64,000 nt of DNA from an uncultured Flavobacterium sp. Lineage in GTDB: Bacteria > Bacteroidota > Bacteroidia > Flavobacteriales > Flavobacteriaceae. Of the stretch, positions 17,243 through 28,300 are shown piece after piece. Position numbers and translations under genes: made by a program. Each line of letters starts with the position of its first letter. Position 1 is the stretch's first letter. The stretch lies in NCBI RefSeq assembly GCF_946220915.1, contig NZ_CAMIHH010000005.1, forward strand, positions 1 to 64,000, read 5' to 3'. Below the pieces are notes generated by a model that worked only from the letters and a program-made list of their open reading frames with translations, had not been told where the DNA came from and searched no databases.

Positions 17243-17555
17243 AGTTATTTTAGTTAATTTTTAGATACGATTTGGGTAAATTTTTACCTCACAAATATTC
17301 AATATCTATGTTAACTATGAGGCTTTTACAGGTTGTATTACAGTAAGGGGGAAGTTATCTTTTGATTAGCTGTGTGTTATTAACCTAAAGTTAGTGTTAA
17401 TTGCCTATTTTAAATTTTAAGATTTATTTCCAGATATTTAAGTAAGAAAAGCCTTTTAAAAAAAGGAAACCCCTGCCGAGGGTGACAAGGGAATCCGGAT
17501 CAAAAAACTAACGAACGACTTCTTTTATATCGTATAACGGATAGTAAGGTTTTGG
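17243..17555. other. AT-rich intergenic region
   Basis: I see no coding frame here. It should hold the promoter of the 2952-aa gene, though no TAnnTTTG match is visible on the minus strand, and the weak terminator of the nuclease gene at about 17461-17483. Confidence 0.5.
17461..17483 (-). terminator. Weak terminator candidate after the endonuclease gene
   Basis: ACCC and GGGT pair around a short GC-rich loop, followed on the minus strand by TTTCCTTTTTTT. The stem is short, so confidence is low. Confidence 0.35.
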
Positions 17556-18587
17556 TTACTGCAATACCACGCGGAAGGATTTATGGCTAGCGCCGTGCTT
17601 CACATTCAATATGTATATGCCCGGTGCATTGCCCTGCAGGTCCGCAATATTTCCATTAATTGCCATTGGCACCTGCTGCCCTAAGCTGTTGTAGGCAGTG
17701 CAGGAATAATTATTGGCAGCATTTACCAGGGTCACCGCCCCGGTTGTCACGGTCGGGTAAGCATACATACCGGCAAGCTGTGCACCGGAAATGGCCAGTG
17801 TGCCCCAGGTATCTTCGGCATTGGGGCCGTTCCATATCATGGTGGCAATGTAAGGGTTGTCTATAAAAGGGTTGCGGTTGCCCTGCATGTTTTCAAGTAC
17901 GGCATTCCGGTTGCGCTCATACTGGCTTACGGGGTCTTCGGCATTCCATTCCAAAAAAATATCAGGCATGTCGCCAAGGGTGCTGTAAGAAGTGCTCCCT
18001 ACGCCCACTTCGGTAGCAAGGCACTGGCTGCCGTAGCGCACATACATATACATCATCATTCGTGCCACGTCGCCTTTCCACTCATCGCCGGGATAAAAGT
18101 TCCCTCCCGTAAGTGTTGTGCTATGGCCGGATCCGTCGGCAAATGGCCTGTTGCTCCGGGCGCCGTTCATGCTGTTATCTATGGCACGCAGGCTATGGGC
18201 ATCGGCGCCCGGACCTTCAAACTCAAGGTTGGGGTCGCCCAGCGAGCGGGGGTATACATGCTCCCTTACCCAAAGGCCTTCGCAGCTTGATGTATGGCAG
18301 CTCAGGTCCTTGTCGCGGGTACGGTCATTATCATTACTAGCATCGGCATCATCATAGCCGTATATGAGCAGTACATTTTCAGGATTGGCCGGATCCAGGT
18401 CGGCCTGTTTCAGTGCATTCCATACCTCCGGCGTGTAGTCCAGCTCGTTCTCATGTGTGTCGGTTATAAGCGCGGCCAGCTGTACCTTGAGTGCATTGCC
18501 AGCCAGCTCAAAATCTACCGGCTCATAATACTCCGGCATCTGCGCAAAGCACAGGCACGGCAACAGTATGAAAATATACTTCCTCAT
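17556..18587 (-). CDS. Secreted endonuclease I family nuclease with T9SS sorting domain (343 aa)
   Basis: A short signal peptide (MRKYIFILLPCLCFAQ) leads into an endonuclease I (EndA/NucM-like, PF04231) domain over residues about 20-270. The core shows WVREHVYPRSLG, the DAHSLRAIDNSMNGARSN segment containing conserved His, Asn and Arg, and a downstream EWKGDVARMM...YVRYG helix, the usual arrangement for these metal-dependent, non-specific DNA/RNA nucleases. The last 70 residues (YAYPTVTTG to SFRVVLQ) resemble a T9SS type A sorting domain. The gene starts 3 bp after the stop of the 2179-aa adhesin gene, so the two are almost certainly one transcript. Likely role: degradation of extracellular DNA at the cell surface or in the medium. 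Confidence 0.88.
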   Translation of the reverse strand: MRKYIFILLPCLCFAQMPEYYEPVDFELAGNALKVQLAALITDTHENELDYTPEVWNALKQADLDPANPENVLLIYGYDDADASNDNDRTRDKDLSCHTSSCEGLWVREHVYPRSLGDPNLEFEGPGADAHSLRAIDNSMNGARSNRPFADGSGHSTTLTGGNFYPGDEWKGDVARMMMYMYVRYGSQCLATEVGVGSTSYSTLGDMPDIFLEWNAEDPVSQYERNRNAVLENMQGNRNPFIDNPYIATMIWNGPNAEDTWGTLAISGAQLAGMYAYPTVTTGAVTLVNAANNYSCTAYNSLGQQVPMAINGNIADLQGNAPGIYILNVKHGASHKSFRVVLQ

Positions 18588-18590
18588 ATG

Positions 18591-21500
18591 CTATCGCAAT
18601 AAAGAGAAGTGTGCCTTAAACTCTTTCTGCGCGCCCGATTCGGTACGGTACTCCAGCGTAAACCAATAGTCGGTTGCCGGAAGGCTCACACCGTTGTAGG
18701 TACCATCCCATCCCTGGCCGCCCGGTTTTACCCCGGCAATCACTTTTCCATAGCGGTCAAAAATATAGATCTTGGCATCCGGCTGCAGGCCGAGCCCTTC
18801 TATGTTCCAGGTGTCGCGCACACCGTCGCCATTTGGTGAGAAAAAGCGCGGATAGTTCAGTGCATATACTTCCAGCTCCAGCAATCCGCAGCCATGCTTA
18901 TCTTTTACGGTAACATGGTAGTGGCCTTCATAAATATTATTAAAGTAAGGCTCATCCTGGAATGGGCCGCCATCAAGGCTGTATTCATAATCGCCCGATC
19001 CGCCCGTTATGTGTACGGTAATGGTCTGGTTGCGCTGGAAGTCGATAGTGGCATCGGCATAGCCAAGCGCCAGCGAAGAAACACCCACCGTTGCAGAAGC
19101 TGTAGCCTCACAGCCTGTTATGGTATTGGTTACCTTCACGCTGTAATCGCCGGGCTCCGTAACTCCAAGCGAAGCAGTAGCATTAGGCAAAAGGGTGCCG
19201 TTTTTGGTCCATGCAAACGTATAGCCCGCCCCGCTCACGCCACTCATGAGCAGCCTTGGGGTTATCTCGCCGGTTTCATTGTCCACACAAAGGTACATAT
19301 CCCTTAATACCGGCTGCGGAAGGCCATTTACTGTTATAGTGTGCGTTGCCGCATCGGTACATACCGTCCCTACAGTATAGCTTATTATTGCAGAGCCCGG
19401 TGCAAGCGTGGTTACAAGGCCATTGGCATCTACAGTTGCAATGGCGGTATTGCTGCTGCTCCAAGTACCGGTGGTTACTGCGTTGGCAAGCTGCACGGTG
19501 CCGCCCTCGCAAACTGCGCTGTCACCCGTTATCACTCCGGGATCAGGGGCAGGGGCAGGCGGGGCATCTATTACTATACCCGTTAGCTGGGCGCTGCACC
19601 CGGCATTGTTACGCACGGTAATTGTATAGGTATTGGGCGCTAATCCGCTAAATATCCTCGATGGTACAAAATTTACACCATCTATGCTATATTCAACACC
19701 AAACCCAACAGGCGAATTTACGGTAATGGTTCCTGTAGCAGTGATGCAATCCGGCTGTGACAAAGTCACGGCAGGAATGGCAGGCGTAAGCGGTGGATAA
19801 TTGATGATAAAATGAGTATAAACCGATATGCACCCTGCTGCGTTGCGCGACCTGATCACGTAGTTGCCCGGTGCAAGGCCGGATATGGTAGGCCCCGCCT
19901 GGTACGGAAGGCTGTTGATGCTATACATTGTTCCGGGATCGACAGGCGATGTTATGGTTATGCTTCCGGTTGCGGTTGTACAGTCGGGGTGGGCAATAGT
20001 TACAACAGGCGCATCTGGTACGGTTGGCGGTGTGTTTACAGTTTCGCTGGCAGGCACCGACAGGCACCCTGCTGCATTTTTCACGGTAATGGTGTAGGTA
20101 CCCGGATCAAGGTTTGCAAACGACGTACCCGATTGGTAGTTGATGCCGTCTATGCTATACGTAAACCCATTGCCTACAGGCGAGGTTACCGCTATACTTC
20201 CCTTGGTGGCATTACAGCCAGGATGTGCAGCAATGAGCACAGGTACATCCGGCACTAAAGGAACAGCGTTGATGGTTACGGTCCTTGGCGCCGAAATACA
20301 TCCGGCAGCGTTCATTACCGTAATTGTGTGCTGGCCCGGCAGTACGCCATTAAAAGTATCTGAAGTCTGGTAAGGCGTACCGTCAATACTATAGGTTAGC
20401 CCTGGTCCCGCAGGTGCAGTAACCCTAACGCTTCCGGTTGATGATGTACAGGTTGTCTGTGTTATGCTTACCGTAGGCTGTGCCGGTGTGGCAGGCCCCG
20501 GGTTAATAATATATGTTGCAGGAGCCGATACGCAACCCTGCGCGTTCTTAACCCTTATGTTGTATGTTCCCGGTGCCAGGCCTGCAAAAGTTTCCTGGCT
20601 CTGGAAGTTGACCCCGTCCTTACTGAATGTGAATCCGCTACCCGTAGGCAAGGTTACCGTAATGCTGCCCGGTGTGGTACAGCCGGGGTCGTTCCCCATC
20701 AGGGTTGGTGGGGCAGGAGGTGCAGGTATGGCATCGATAGTCCTTACTGTAGCTGTTGAGATACAGCCTGCGGCATTTCGTATCGTGATAGAATAAGTAG
20801 TGCCCGGAGTAAGGCCGCCGAAAGTTGGGCTGGGCTGGTAGCTGTTCCCGTCTTTACTGTATTCGAGCCCACTGCCTGCCGGTGGCGTTACGGTAATTGT
20901 CCCGGTGGTAACGATGCATGTTGGCGGCGTTACGGTTACTACCGGTGCATCCGGGGTTGCAGGAGCAGCATTAATCGTATGCCCTGAGGCTGGCGATACG
21001 CATCCTTCCGGGCTCATCATTGTTATCTGGTAGGTACCCGGCGGCACATCATAAAATATAGGTTCTTCCTGATAATCCACACCATTACGGCTATAGGTAA
21101 AATCGTTTCCGCCAGGGTTGGTCACGGTAATGCTTCCGGTAGAAGTCTCGCAATCCGGCTGGCCGCTAATGAGCTGCGGGGCAGGAGGTATGGCCGGGGC
21201 GGCATCTATTACCTGCACGGTTGCTGCCGAAACACACCCGGCGGTATTTTTCACGGTAATATTATAGGTCCCGGCTGTAAGGCCCGTAAATGATGGAGTG
21301 GAAAAATAATCTACCCCGTTGCGGCTATAGGTAAGGTCTGCGCCAAGTGGTGCAGTAATTGCAATAGTACCGCTGGTGGTACATCCTGGCTGTGTCGGGT
21401 TAAGCGTTGGCGCATCGGGTGCAGCAGGTATTGCGGCAATGGTACGTACCGTAACGGCCGAGATGCATCCTGCTGCATTTTTTGCGGTAAAATTGTAGGT

Positions 21501-24500
21501 CTCCCCTGGTGTAAGCCCCGCAAATACCGGGCTGGTTTGGTATACGTTGTTGCCTTTGCTGTACTCCAGCCCCTGTACTGCAGGTGTTACGGTTGCAGTT
21601 GCGGTGGTAGTTATGCAATCAGGCTGTATAAGGATAATGGCAGGTGCATCAGGCGTGGCCGGTGCGTCATCTATTACCATGGTGGCAACCGCCGAAATAC
21701 ATCCGGCGCTGTTTTTTACCGTTATGTTGTAGCTTCCGGCATCAAGGCCCTCGAAAGTGTTTTCGGGCAGATAAGTGTTGCCATCTTTACTGTAAGTAAG
21801 GTCGGCCCCCAGTGGGCTTGTTACCGTTATTGTGCCTTGTGGCGTGTCGCAGTCCGGCTGGTCGGCATCAAGTACCGGCGTTGCCGGTGTGGCAGGCTGG
21901 TCGGGCATTATGAGCGCAAAAGCCGTCGAAACACATCCGGCAGCGTTTTTCACGGTAATGCTGTAGTTGCCTGGCGCTACTGTAGAAAATGCAGCCGAAG
22001 GATAGGGGTGGTAGTCCATGCCATCAAGGCTGTAGGTAAGCCCTGCGCCCAGTGGCGAAAGGATGGTTATGCTTCCTGTCGCGGTATCGCAATCGGGTTC
22101 ATTGTGTGTAACAGACGGTGCTGCGGGTGCATCAGGTATCATATCCATGGCCTGGATCGTTGCGTTTGATATGCATCCACTCGAGTTTTTTACGGTAATG
22201 GTGTAGGTTGCGCCCGGCGTAAGGCCTTCGAATATTGGACTTGCCTGATATTCGTCCCCGTCTTTACTGTATGTTATGCCAACGCCCGGGGCAGGGGTTG
22301 TTACCTCAATGGTACCCGTGGCAGTAATGCAGTTGGGCTGGGTTACATCCAGTACCGGGGTACCTGGCATATCTGTTCCTGAATTGATGGTTTCAATAGT
22401 AATGTCAGATATGCACCCGGCGGTGTTCTTCACAGTTACATTATATGTCCCTGGCGCTACATCCTCAAAAACAAGTTCGGGCTGGTATTCTATGCCGTCT
22501 ATGCTATACGTAAGGTTGGCCCCCACAGGAGTATTTATAGTGATGGTTCCGTTCTCCTCGCCGCATCCGGGCTGGTTTGCAGTTACATCAGGCGCAGAAG
22601 GCACTTCGGGCTGTTCATCAATAACCACCACCCTCGCTACCGATATGCATCCGGAAGCATTCTTTACCGTTACATTATGGGTTCCCGGGCTAAGTAAAAA
22701 AACTAAATCCCCTACATAATCAATCCCGTTAACGCTATATGTAAGCCCCGTGCCCAGTGGCGCTGTTATTTCTATGCTGCCTGTTGCGGTGTCGCAATCT
22801 GGCTGGGTTATGGTTACCACAGGCTGTGCCGGTGCCGAAGGTATGGCATTCATGGCCTGTACCGTAATGGCCGACACGCACCCCTCTGCATTCTTTGCGG
22901 TTATGTTATAGCTTGTGCCGGGGGTAAGATTTTCAAAAACAGTTTCCGGCTGGTAATTGATGCCGTCCCTGCTGTATGTAATATCATTGCCCACGGGAGA
23001 GTTCACTGTTATGCTGCCCGGGGTTTCGCAGGTTGGGTGCGTGGGTGTTACCACCGGGGCTGCAGGTGTTTCAGGCGCATCGTCTATAACTTCTACAGTT
23101 ATTGTACTGGTACATCCTGCAAGGCGCACCGTAACGTTATAGCTGCCCGGAAGTAGGTTTTCGAAAACAGGGTCATCAAAATAATCGGTCCCGTTTATGC
23201 TGTAAGTGTAGCCTTCGCCCAGTGGGGCAGTTACGGTAAGGGTTCCCGTGTTACTGTCGCAATCCGGCTGCTCTGCGGTAACTGTCGGCGCTACGGGAGC
23301 TCCGGGAACAGTGCCAATAGCCTGCACTGTAATGTTGGAAATACAACCTGCAATGTTTTTTACTGTAATGTTATAAGTGGTTCCAGGCGTTAGGTTCTCA
23401 AATACCGTGTCAGGAACATATGCGACACCGTTAATGCTGTATGTGAAGTCGGGATCCAGCGGCGCCGTTATTTCTATGCTTCCCGTAGGTGTTGTACAGG
23501 TAGGCTGCGTAACGGTTACTGTAGGGGCGGCAGGCTTATCCATTACAAAAAGCTGTGCGGCATCGGTAACAATGATGCACTGCGCCGATGCTGTTGCCTG
23601 GAGGTAGTACTGGTTGCCGTTCATGGCTGCCGAAACATTGTTTACAGTAAGCGTGGTAGTTGTAGCGCCACTGTAGGTACCGCTATTGGTCACGTTTACC
23701 CAGTTGCCCGATGCGGTAAGCATTTTCCATTGGTACGTGTATCCCGTTGCAGGTATAAATGTAGCTGAAAATGTGGTATTGGCTCCTACGCAGACAGTCC
23801 TGTTAACCGGATGGTTGATAAGCGGGAGCGGTGGGGTAGATGGGATTGCGGTGTGCGAGCCCAGGTTGCCGCAAGTTGGGCCTGACGTATTCCAGTCTGC
23901 ACCGCTGTATGTGCTTTTGGGCGCTTCGGCTGTAGATTTCCTTATTATGGTATACCATGCATTCGAGGGAGCCCTTACCTTATCTATGAGGGCACCAACC
24001 TTATATAGCCTGAATTCATCGTTTCCGTTAATGCCTACGCCCATTGTGGTATTGGTAACAACGTTACAGCCCGGGTCGTTGTTTTGGTTGCTCAGCACTA
24101 AATAGGTAGACTGTGGGCCGATAGATCCCGGAAGGATAGAGGTATAGTCGGCAGGCCCGTCCGGGTTCCCTGCGCGCTCAAGCCTGTACTGGCCGTTAAA
24201 GGTAATGGTATTGCTGGTAGGGTTGTACAGTTCGATGACACCGTAGCTTCCGCCCTGGTGGTCATATACCTCCGATATGTATAGTTCGTCGCCAAAAGAT
24301 TCACAATCCGTTTTTATTACCGTAAAAGGGACATCCCCTTCGCCAAAGCATCCATCGGTAGCCGTAACAGTTATATTCCCGCTTGTGGCGCCTGCCGGAA
24401 CAATCGCCTGAATTTCCGTATCGGAGAGTACTTCAAATGCCATGTCTATGCCATCCATCTTTACGCTTGCCGTATCGGTAAAGCCGCTTCCGGTAATGGT

Positions 24501-25130
24501 TATCATGGTATCTTTTGGGCCTGAGTGCGGAAAGTAAGAGTTGACCACCGCATTAGTACAGGTAGAAACGACGCTGCCATTTAATGTAAAATCGTCAATG
24601 CGCATGTTACCGCCGGTAGCGCCTGTAAAGGTAAGCACAACGTTAACCGTTCCGGTAAGACCTGTAACAGGGTTGAGCACCGGGGTTACGCCCGTTGCCG
24701 ATCCCGTTGTAGGCATTGGCCCGGTACCCGCATTAATGCCATTGACAGACATTTGCCAGGTGGAAGGGCCGGAGTTGGTACGCACACGCCAAAAGTTGAA
24801 AGACGTTATGTTCGCCTGGAAATTTGGCGCAACGTTAAAGGTAAGGGTAACAACCATAGGGCCACTGGCGTTTGTAGACACCATTATCGCCTGGCCTGTA
24901 GCGCCATTATTGCTGCTCCACGTGCCAGCTGAGTTGCTCCACGAAGATCCCGAAAGGTTGGGATTCAGCGTAGTTGGCGCAACAGTATAGGGGTGGCCGG
25001 ATATTGTGGTAATGCCAAAATTATGGTAGTATATTTGTGCATGGGTTGCATATCCTGATAGCAGGACAAAAAAAAATTGCAGGAAGCAGATTAGGGCTAC
25101 CTGCCTTTTGTTTTTTTGTAACATATTCAC
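18591..25130 (-). CDS. Giant gliding-motility-associated C-terminal domain protein, 17 repeats (2179 aa)
   Basis: Residues 1-31 are a signal peptide. Then follow a beta-sandwich domain (about 35-190), an IPT/TIG Ig-like domain (NSYFPHSGPKDTMITITGSGF), and a lamin-tail-like domain (GDELYISEVYDHQGG to YNPTSNTITF). An Ig-like stretch precedes 17 tandem modules of about 77 residues (about 530-1860), each with a PxC near its start, a YSxDGxxY strand and a KNxxGC(I/V)S loop. A BIG2-like domain and an SprB-like module follow. The end (FSPNGDGVRDTWNIEGL, IYIFDRYGKVI, LPATDYWFTLEY) is the gliding motility-associated CTD, the T9SS type B signal used by SprB-like adhesins. It is co-transcribed with the downstream nuclease gene. 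Confidence 0.9.
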   Translation of the reverse strand: MNMLQKNKRQVALICFLQFFFVLLSGYATHAQIYYHNFGITTISGHPYTVAPTTLNPNLSGSSWSNSAGTWSSNNGATGQAIMVSTNASGPMVVTLTFNVAPNFQANITSFNFWRVRTNSGPSTWQMSVNGINAGTGPMPTTGSATGVTPVLNPVTGLTGTVNVVLTFTGATGGNMRIDDFTLNGSVVSTCTNAVVNSYFPHSGPKDTMITITGSGFTDTASVKMDGIDMAFEVLSDTEIQAIVPAGATSGNITVTATDGCFGEGDVPFTVIKTDCESFGDELYISEVYDHQGGSYGVIELYNPTSNTITFNGQYRLERAGNPDGPADYTSILPGSIGPQSTYLVLSNQNNDPGCNVVTNTTMGVGINGNDEFRLYKVGALIDKVRAPSNAWYTIIRKSTAEAPKSTYSGADWNTSGPTCGNLGSHTAIPSTPPLPLINHPVNRTVCVGANTTFSATFIPATGYTYQWKMLTASGNWVNVTNSGTYSGATTTTLTVNNVSAAMNGNQYYLQATASAQCIIVTDAAQLFVMDKPAAPTVTVTQPTCTTPTGSIEITAPLDPDFTYSINGVAYVPDTVFENLTPGTTYNITVKNIAGCISNITVQAIGTVPGAPVAPTVTAEQPDCDSNTGTLTVTAPLGEGYTYSINGTDYFDDPVFENLLPGSYNVTVRLAGCTSTITVEVIDDAPETPAAPVVTPTHPTCETPGSITVNSPVGNDITYSRDGINYQPETVFENLTPGTSYNITAKNAEGCVSAITVQAMNAIPSAPAQPVVTITQPDCDTATGSIEITAPLGTGLTYSVNGIDYVGDLVFLLSPGTHNVTVKNASGCISVARVVVIDEQPEVPSAPDVTANQPGCGEENGTITINTPVGANLTYSIDGIEYQPELVFEDVAPGTYNVTVKNTAGCISDITIETINSGTDMPGTPVLDVTQPNCITATGTIEVTTPAPGVGITYSKDGDEYQASPIFEGLTPGATYTITVKNSSGCISNATIQAMDMIPDAPAAPSVTHNEPDCDTATGSITILSPLGAGLTYSLDGMDYHPYPSAAFSTVAPGNYSITVKNAAGCVSTAFALIMPDQPATPATPVLDADQPDCDTPQGTITVTSPLGADLTYSKDGNTYLPENTFEGLDAGSYNITVKNSAGCISAVATMVIDDAPATPDAPAIILIQPDCITTTATATVTPAVQGLEYSKGNNVYQTSPVFAGLTPGETYNFTAKNAAGCISAVTVRTIAAIPAAPDAPTLNPTQPGCTTSGTIAITAPLGADLTYSRNGVDYFSTPSFTGLTAGTYNITVKNTAGCVSAATVQVIDAAPAIPPAPQLISGQPDCETSTGSITVTNPGGNDFTYSRNGVDYQEEPIFYDVPPGTYQITMMSPEGCVSPASGHTINAAPATPDAPVVTVTPPTCIVTTGTITVTPPAGSGLEYSKDGNSYQPSPTFGGLTPGTTYSITIRNAAGCISTATVRTIDAIPAPPAPPTLMGNDPGCTTPGSITVTLPTGSGFTFSKDGVNFQSQETFAGLAPGTYNIRVKNAQGCVSAPATYIINPGPATPAQPTVSITQTTCTSSTGSVRVTAPAGPGLTYSIDGTPYQTSDTFNGVLPGQHTITVMNAAGCISAPRTVTINAVPLVPDVPVLIAAHPGCNATKGSIAVTSPVGNGFTYSIDGINYQSGTSFANLDPGTYTITVKNAAGCLSVPASETVNTPPTVPDAPVVTIAHPDCTTATGSITITSPVDPGTMYSINSLPYQAGPTISGLAPGNYVIRSRNAAGCISVYTHFIINYPPLTPAIPAVTLSQPDCITATGTITVNSPVGFGVEYSIDGVNFVPSRIFSGLAPNTYTITVRNNAGCSAQLTGIVIDAPPAPAPDPGVITGDSAVCEGGTVQLANAVTTGTWSSSNTAIATVDANGLVTTLAPGSAIISYTVGTVCTDAATHTITVNGLPQPVLRDMYLCVDNETGEITPRLLMSGVSGAGYTFAWTKNGTLLPNATASLGVTEPGDYSVKVTNTITGCEATASATVGVSSLALGYADATIDFQRNQTITVHITGGSGDYEYSLDGGPFQDEPYFNNIYEGHYHVTVKDKHGCGLLELEVYALNYPRFFSPNGDGVRDTWNIEGLGLQPDAKIYIFDRYGKVIAGVKPGGQGWDGTYNGVSLPATDYWFTLEYRTESGAQKEFKAHFSLLR
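19550..23540 (-). repeat. Coding array of 17 modules of about 77 residues
   Basis: Seventeen consecutive modules of roughly 230 bp each encode the consensus QPxCxxxTGSIxVTxPxG, YSxDGxxYQ, FxxLxPGTYxITVKNxAGC(I/V)S, ending in a Pro/Ala-rich linker. Each has one conserved Cys near the start and one near the end, suggesting an intramodule disulphide. Confidence 0.85.
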
Positions 25131-25242
25131 ATTCTTTTTGATAGCGGTTTAACAGGGCGAAGTTAAAAGGATAGGGGATTAACCTAATTTCGTTAAAGTT
25201 ATGTTATAGTAATTGCAATATGATTAAATTGTTATCAATGTT

Positions 25243-25278
25243 AATAAAAAGTAAAGCCGCTGAATTTTCAGCGGCTTT
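25243..25278 (-). terminator. Terminator of the 1177-aa protein gene
   Basis: AAAGCCGCTGA and TCAGCGGCTTT form an 11-bp stem with a 4-nt loop (25253-25278), followed on the minus strand by ACTTTTTATT. Confidence 0.85.
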
Positions 25279-25305
25279 AGTGTTAGTTGTTTGGTGTACA
25301 GTGTT

Positions 25306-28300
25306 TTAGTTTTCCATCCTGTTGATGTATACCCATCCTGTATATGAATTTCCAGGTGCTTCGATTATATAGTAGTAAGTACCTGTAGGCAGTTCATCGC
25401 CATTATCGGCCTGGCCATGCCACTGGTTAGTATAATTGTTACGGGCATAAACTTCCTGGCCATAACGGTTAAAGATGGCAACCTTACTGGCGTGAAGCCC
25501 TGTAATGTCAAAATTGTCATTCAATGTATCGTTATTCGGCGAAATACCTCTCGGGATGCTACAGAATGATGCCTCTACCGTAAATAGATAAGTAGTTTCG
25601 CACCCTGCGGCGGTTGTTACGGTAAGGGTAAATTCAAGCGGGAACGCTTCGGCGGCAATTCCGTTGTCGGCCACATATTGGGTAACGTTAAAGATATTTT
25701 CGTTATTGCCTGTTACGGTGCCATTGGCATCCCTCCACTCAAAATCTGTAGTAGCAATATCAAATGAGCCAGCCAGGGGAAGCCCTTCCAGTATGTAATT
25801 GCTTCCGAATGCAGTATCCCTGCATCCCTGTGTGCCTGTTACCTGAGGGCCTTCGGGTACTGCATTAATGGTAGTTGCTGAACCTGTTGTTGTACAGCCA
25901 CCGGCATTTTTTAGAGTTATGGCATAACTGCCAGGTGCCAGCCCTTCAAATACATTGCCAGCCTGGAAAGTTATCCCGTCAAGGCTGTATTCCAATCCTG
26001 CCTCTGCAGGGGCGGTAATGGTAATGGTACCTGTAGTAATGGCACATGTTGGCTGTTCTACTGTTACCGTTGGCGCAGCAGGCCCATTTGGTGCCGGGTC
26101 AACAATATGGTTTATGCTGACAGATATACACCCTTCGGCATTTTTAACCGTTACAGTATAGGTGCCCGGTATAAGTCCTGCAAAAATGAGGGAGCTCTGG
26201 AAGGTAACGCCATCAAGGCTATAAGTAAGCCCTGCTGCTACAGGAGCTGTAATTGTAATTGTACCTTCCGGGGCTAAGCAGGTTGGCTGTATAATGGTTA
26301 CAGTAGCAGGGTCCGGTGCATTGGCAAGGGTATCAATGGCAATGCTGCCCGATACCGATGTACACCCTTCGGTATTTTTAACTGTTACAGTATAAGTTCC
26401 AGGCATCAGCCCTGCAAAAACAGGACTGTTTTGGAATGTTATGCCATCGAGGCTATACGTAAGGCTGGCCCCGGTTGGGTTGGTTACTGTAATTGTGCCT
26501 GTAGGCAATGCGCAGGTAGGCTGTATTGTGGCCGCTACTACAGGGTCCGGTGCGTTTGGAGCGTTGTTTATAACAATATTGCCGGTTACAGAGGTACACC
26601 CTTCGGCATTTTTAACCGTTATGGTATAAGTTCCCGGTACAAGGTTTTCGAAAGCGGTAACGGTATCGAACGCAATGCCGTCAATGCTGTAAGTAAGCCC
26701 TGCATCTGTAGGGGCAGTCACTGTAATCGAGCCCACAGGTAAGGTACAGGTAGGCTGTTCTACCGTTACGGTTGCAACGGCAGGGACATTTGGCACAGCA
26801 TTAATAATGATATTGCCGGTTACCGATGTACACCCTTCGGTATTTTTTACGGTTACAACGTACGTTCCCGGGATAAGGCCTGCAAACGTTTCGCTGCTCT
26901 GGAAAGTTGTCCCATCAAGGCTGTAGGTATAGGTGCCATCTGCCGGTGCGGTAACGGTAATGGTGCCGCTTTGTACATCGCACGTAGGCTGTGTTACAAA
27001 TACGGTTGCAACATCCGGTGCATTTGGTGCGGCATCAATAATTATGTTGCCGGTAACCGATGTACACCCGTCGCCATTTTTTACTGTGATGGCATATGTT
27101 CCCGGCAAAAGTCCTCCAAATGTCGTTGTCGTATCAAAAACAGTTCCATTGATGCTATAAGTAAGGCCCGCATCCGTAGGGGCAGTTACGGTAATCGATC
27201 CGGTAGGCGTAGTACAGGTAGGCTGTTCTACCGTTACGGTTGCAACATCCGGTGCATTAGGCACAGCATCAATAACTATGGCTCCGGTTACCGATGTACA
27301 CCCTTCGGCATTTTTAACAGTGATGATGTACGATCCCGGGATAAGGCCGTCAAAAACAGTGGCGCTGTCAAAGGTAGTGCCGTCAATGCTGTAAGTAAAC
27401 CCGTCGCCTGTTGGGGCAGTAACGGTAATAGATCCGGTAGGCGTAGCACATACAGGCTGCTCAACGGTTACCGTTGCAATGGCCGGCCCGGCTGGCACAG
27501 GGTTGATGACCACCGGCATGGTAGCAGTACAGCCAGAAGCCGATTGTATGGTAAGCGTATAATTTCCTGGGTTCAGGTTAAATGTTGGCGATGACTGGAA
27601 ATCACCGTTGTTAATTTGATAGGTCAGGCCGGTTCCTGATACCGGTGTGGCGGTAACGCTGCCGGTAGTGGTAGTACAGGTAGGCTGCACAATGGCTAAT
27701 GTAACGGCAGGCTCAATTATGATATGGGCTGCATTGCTAAGGAGTGTACACTCGCCTGCGGTAATTTCGCAATAATACTGGTTGCCGTTAAACGACATCG
27801 GGGCAGGGTCTACCGTCAGTGTCGGGGTGTTCGAGTCAACATGGTTGGGGCCATCGGTAACGTTTACCCAGTTGCCTGCGCTGTCAAGGGTTTTCCACTG
27901 AAAGGTAAAGCCCGTTGCATCGCTCAGGGCAACAGAGAACATCGCCGTGCCGTTTGCACAGATCATCTGGTTTTCGGGCTGGGTTATAATGGTAGCAATT
28001 GGCGGCTGCGGGTCTATAACGTGACTGCCAAGGCCGGCACAAGTAAAGGCACCTGTCATGTTCCAGTCGGCAACATTATATGTGGCAGTCGGCGCGTCGT
28101 TGGCATCAGGGTTTCTTATCACGGTGTAGCCGGTATATGAGGGTGCCCTGGCAACATCTATAACAACGCCGTTTTTCTTTAGTTTGATGGCATCGTCGGC
28201 ATTAATGCCTGTTCCCATATTGCCAACATTTGCAACGCTGCATCCCTGTACACCTGTGCCATAGCTTTGTACTACACGATTCTGGCCCGGGCCTATGGAG

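Noticed and set aside
19550..23540. Regular repeats that might suggest a CRISPR array
   Set aside because: The period is about 230 bp, repeats are diverged, all are in one open frame and encode a protein module; there are no short identical repeats with unique spacers and no cas genes.
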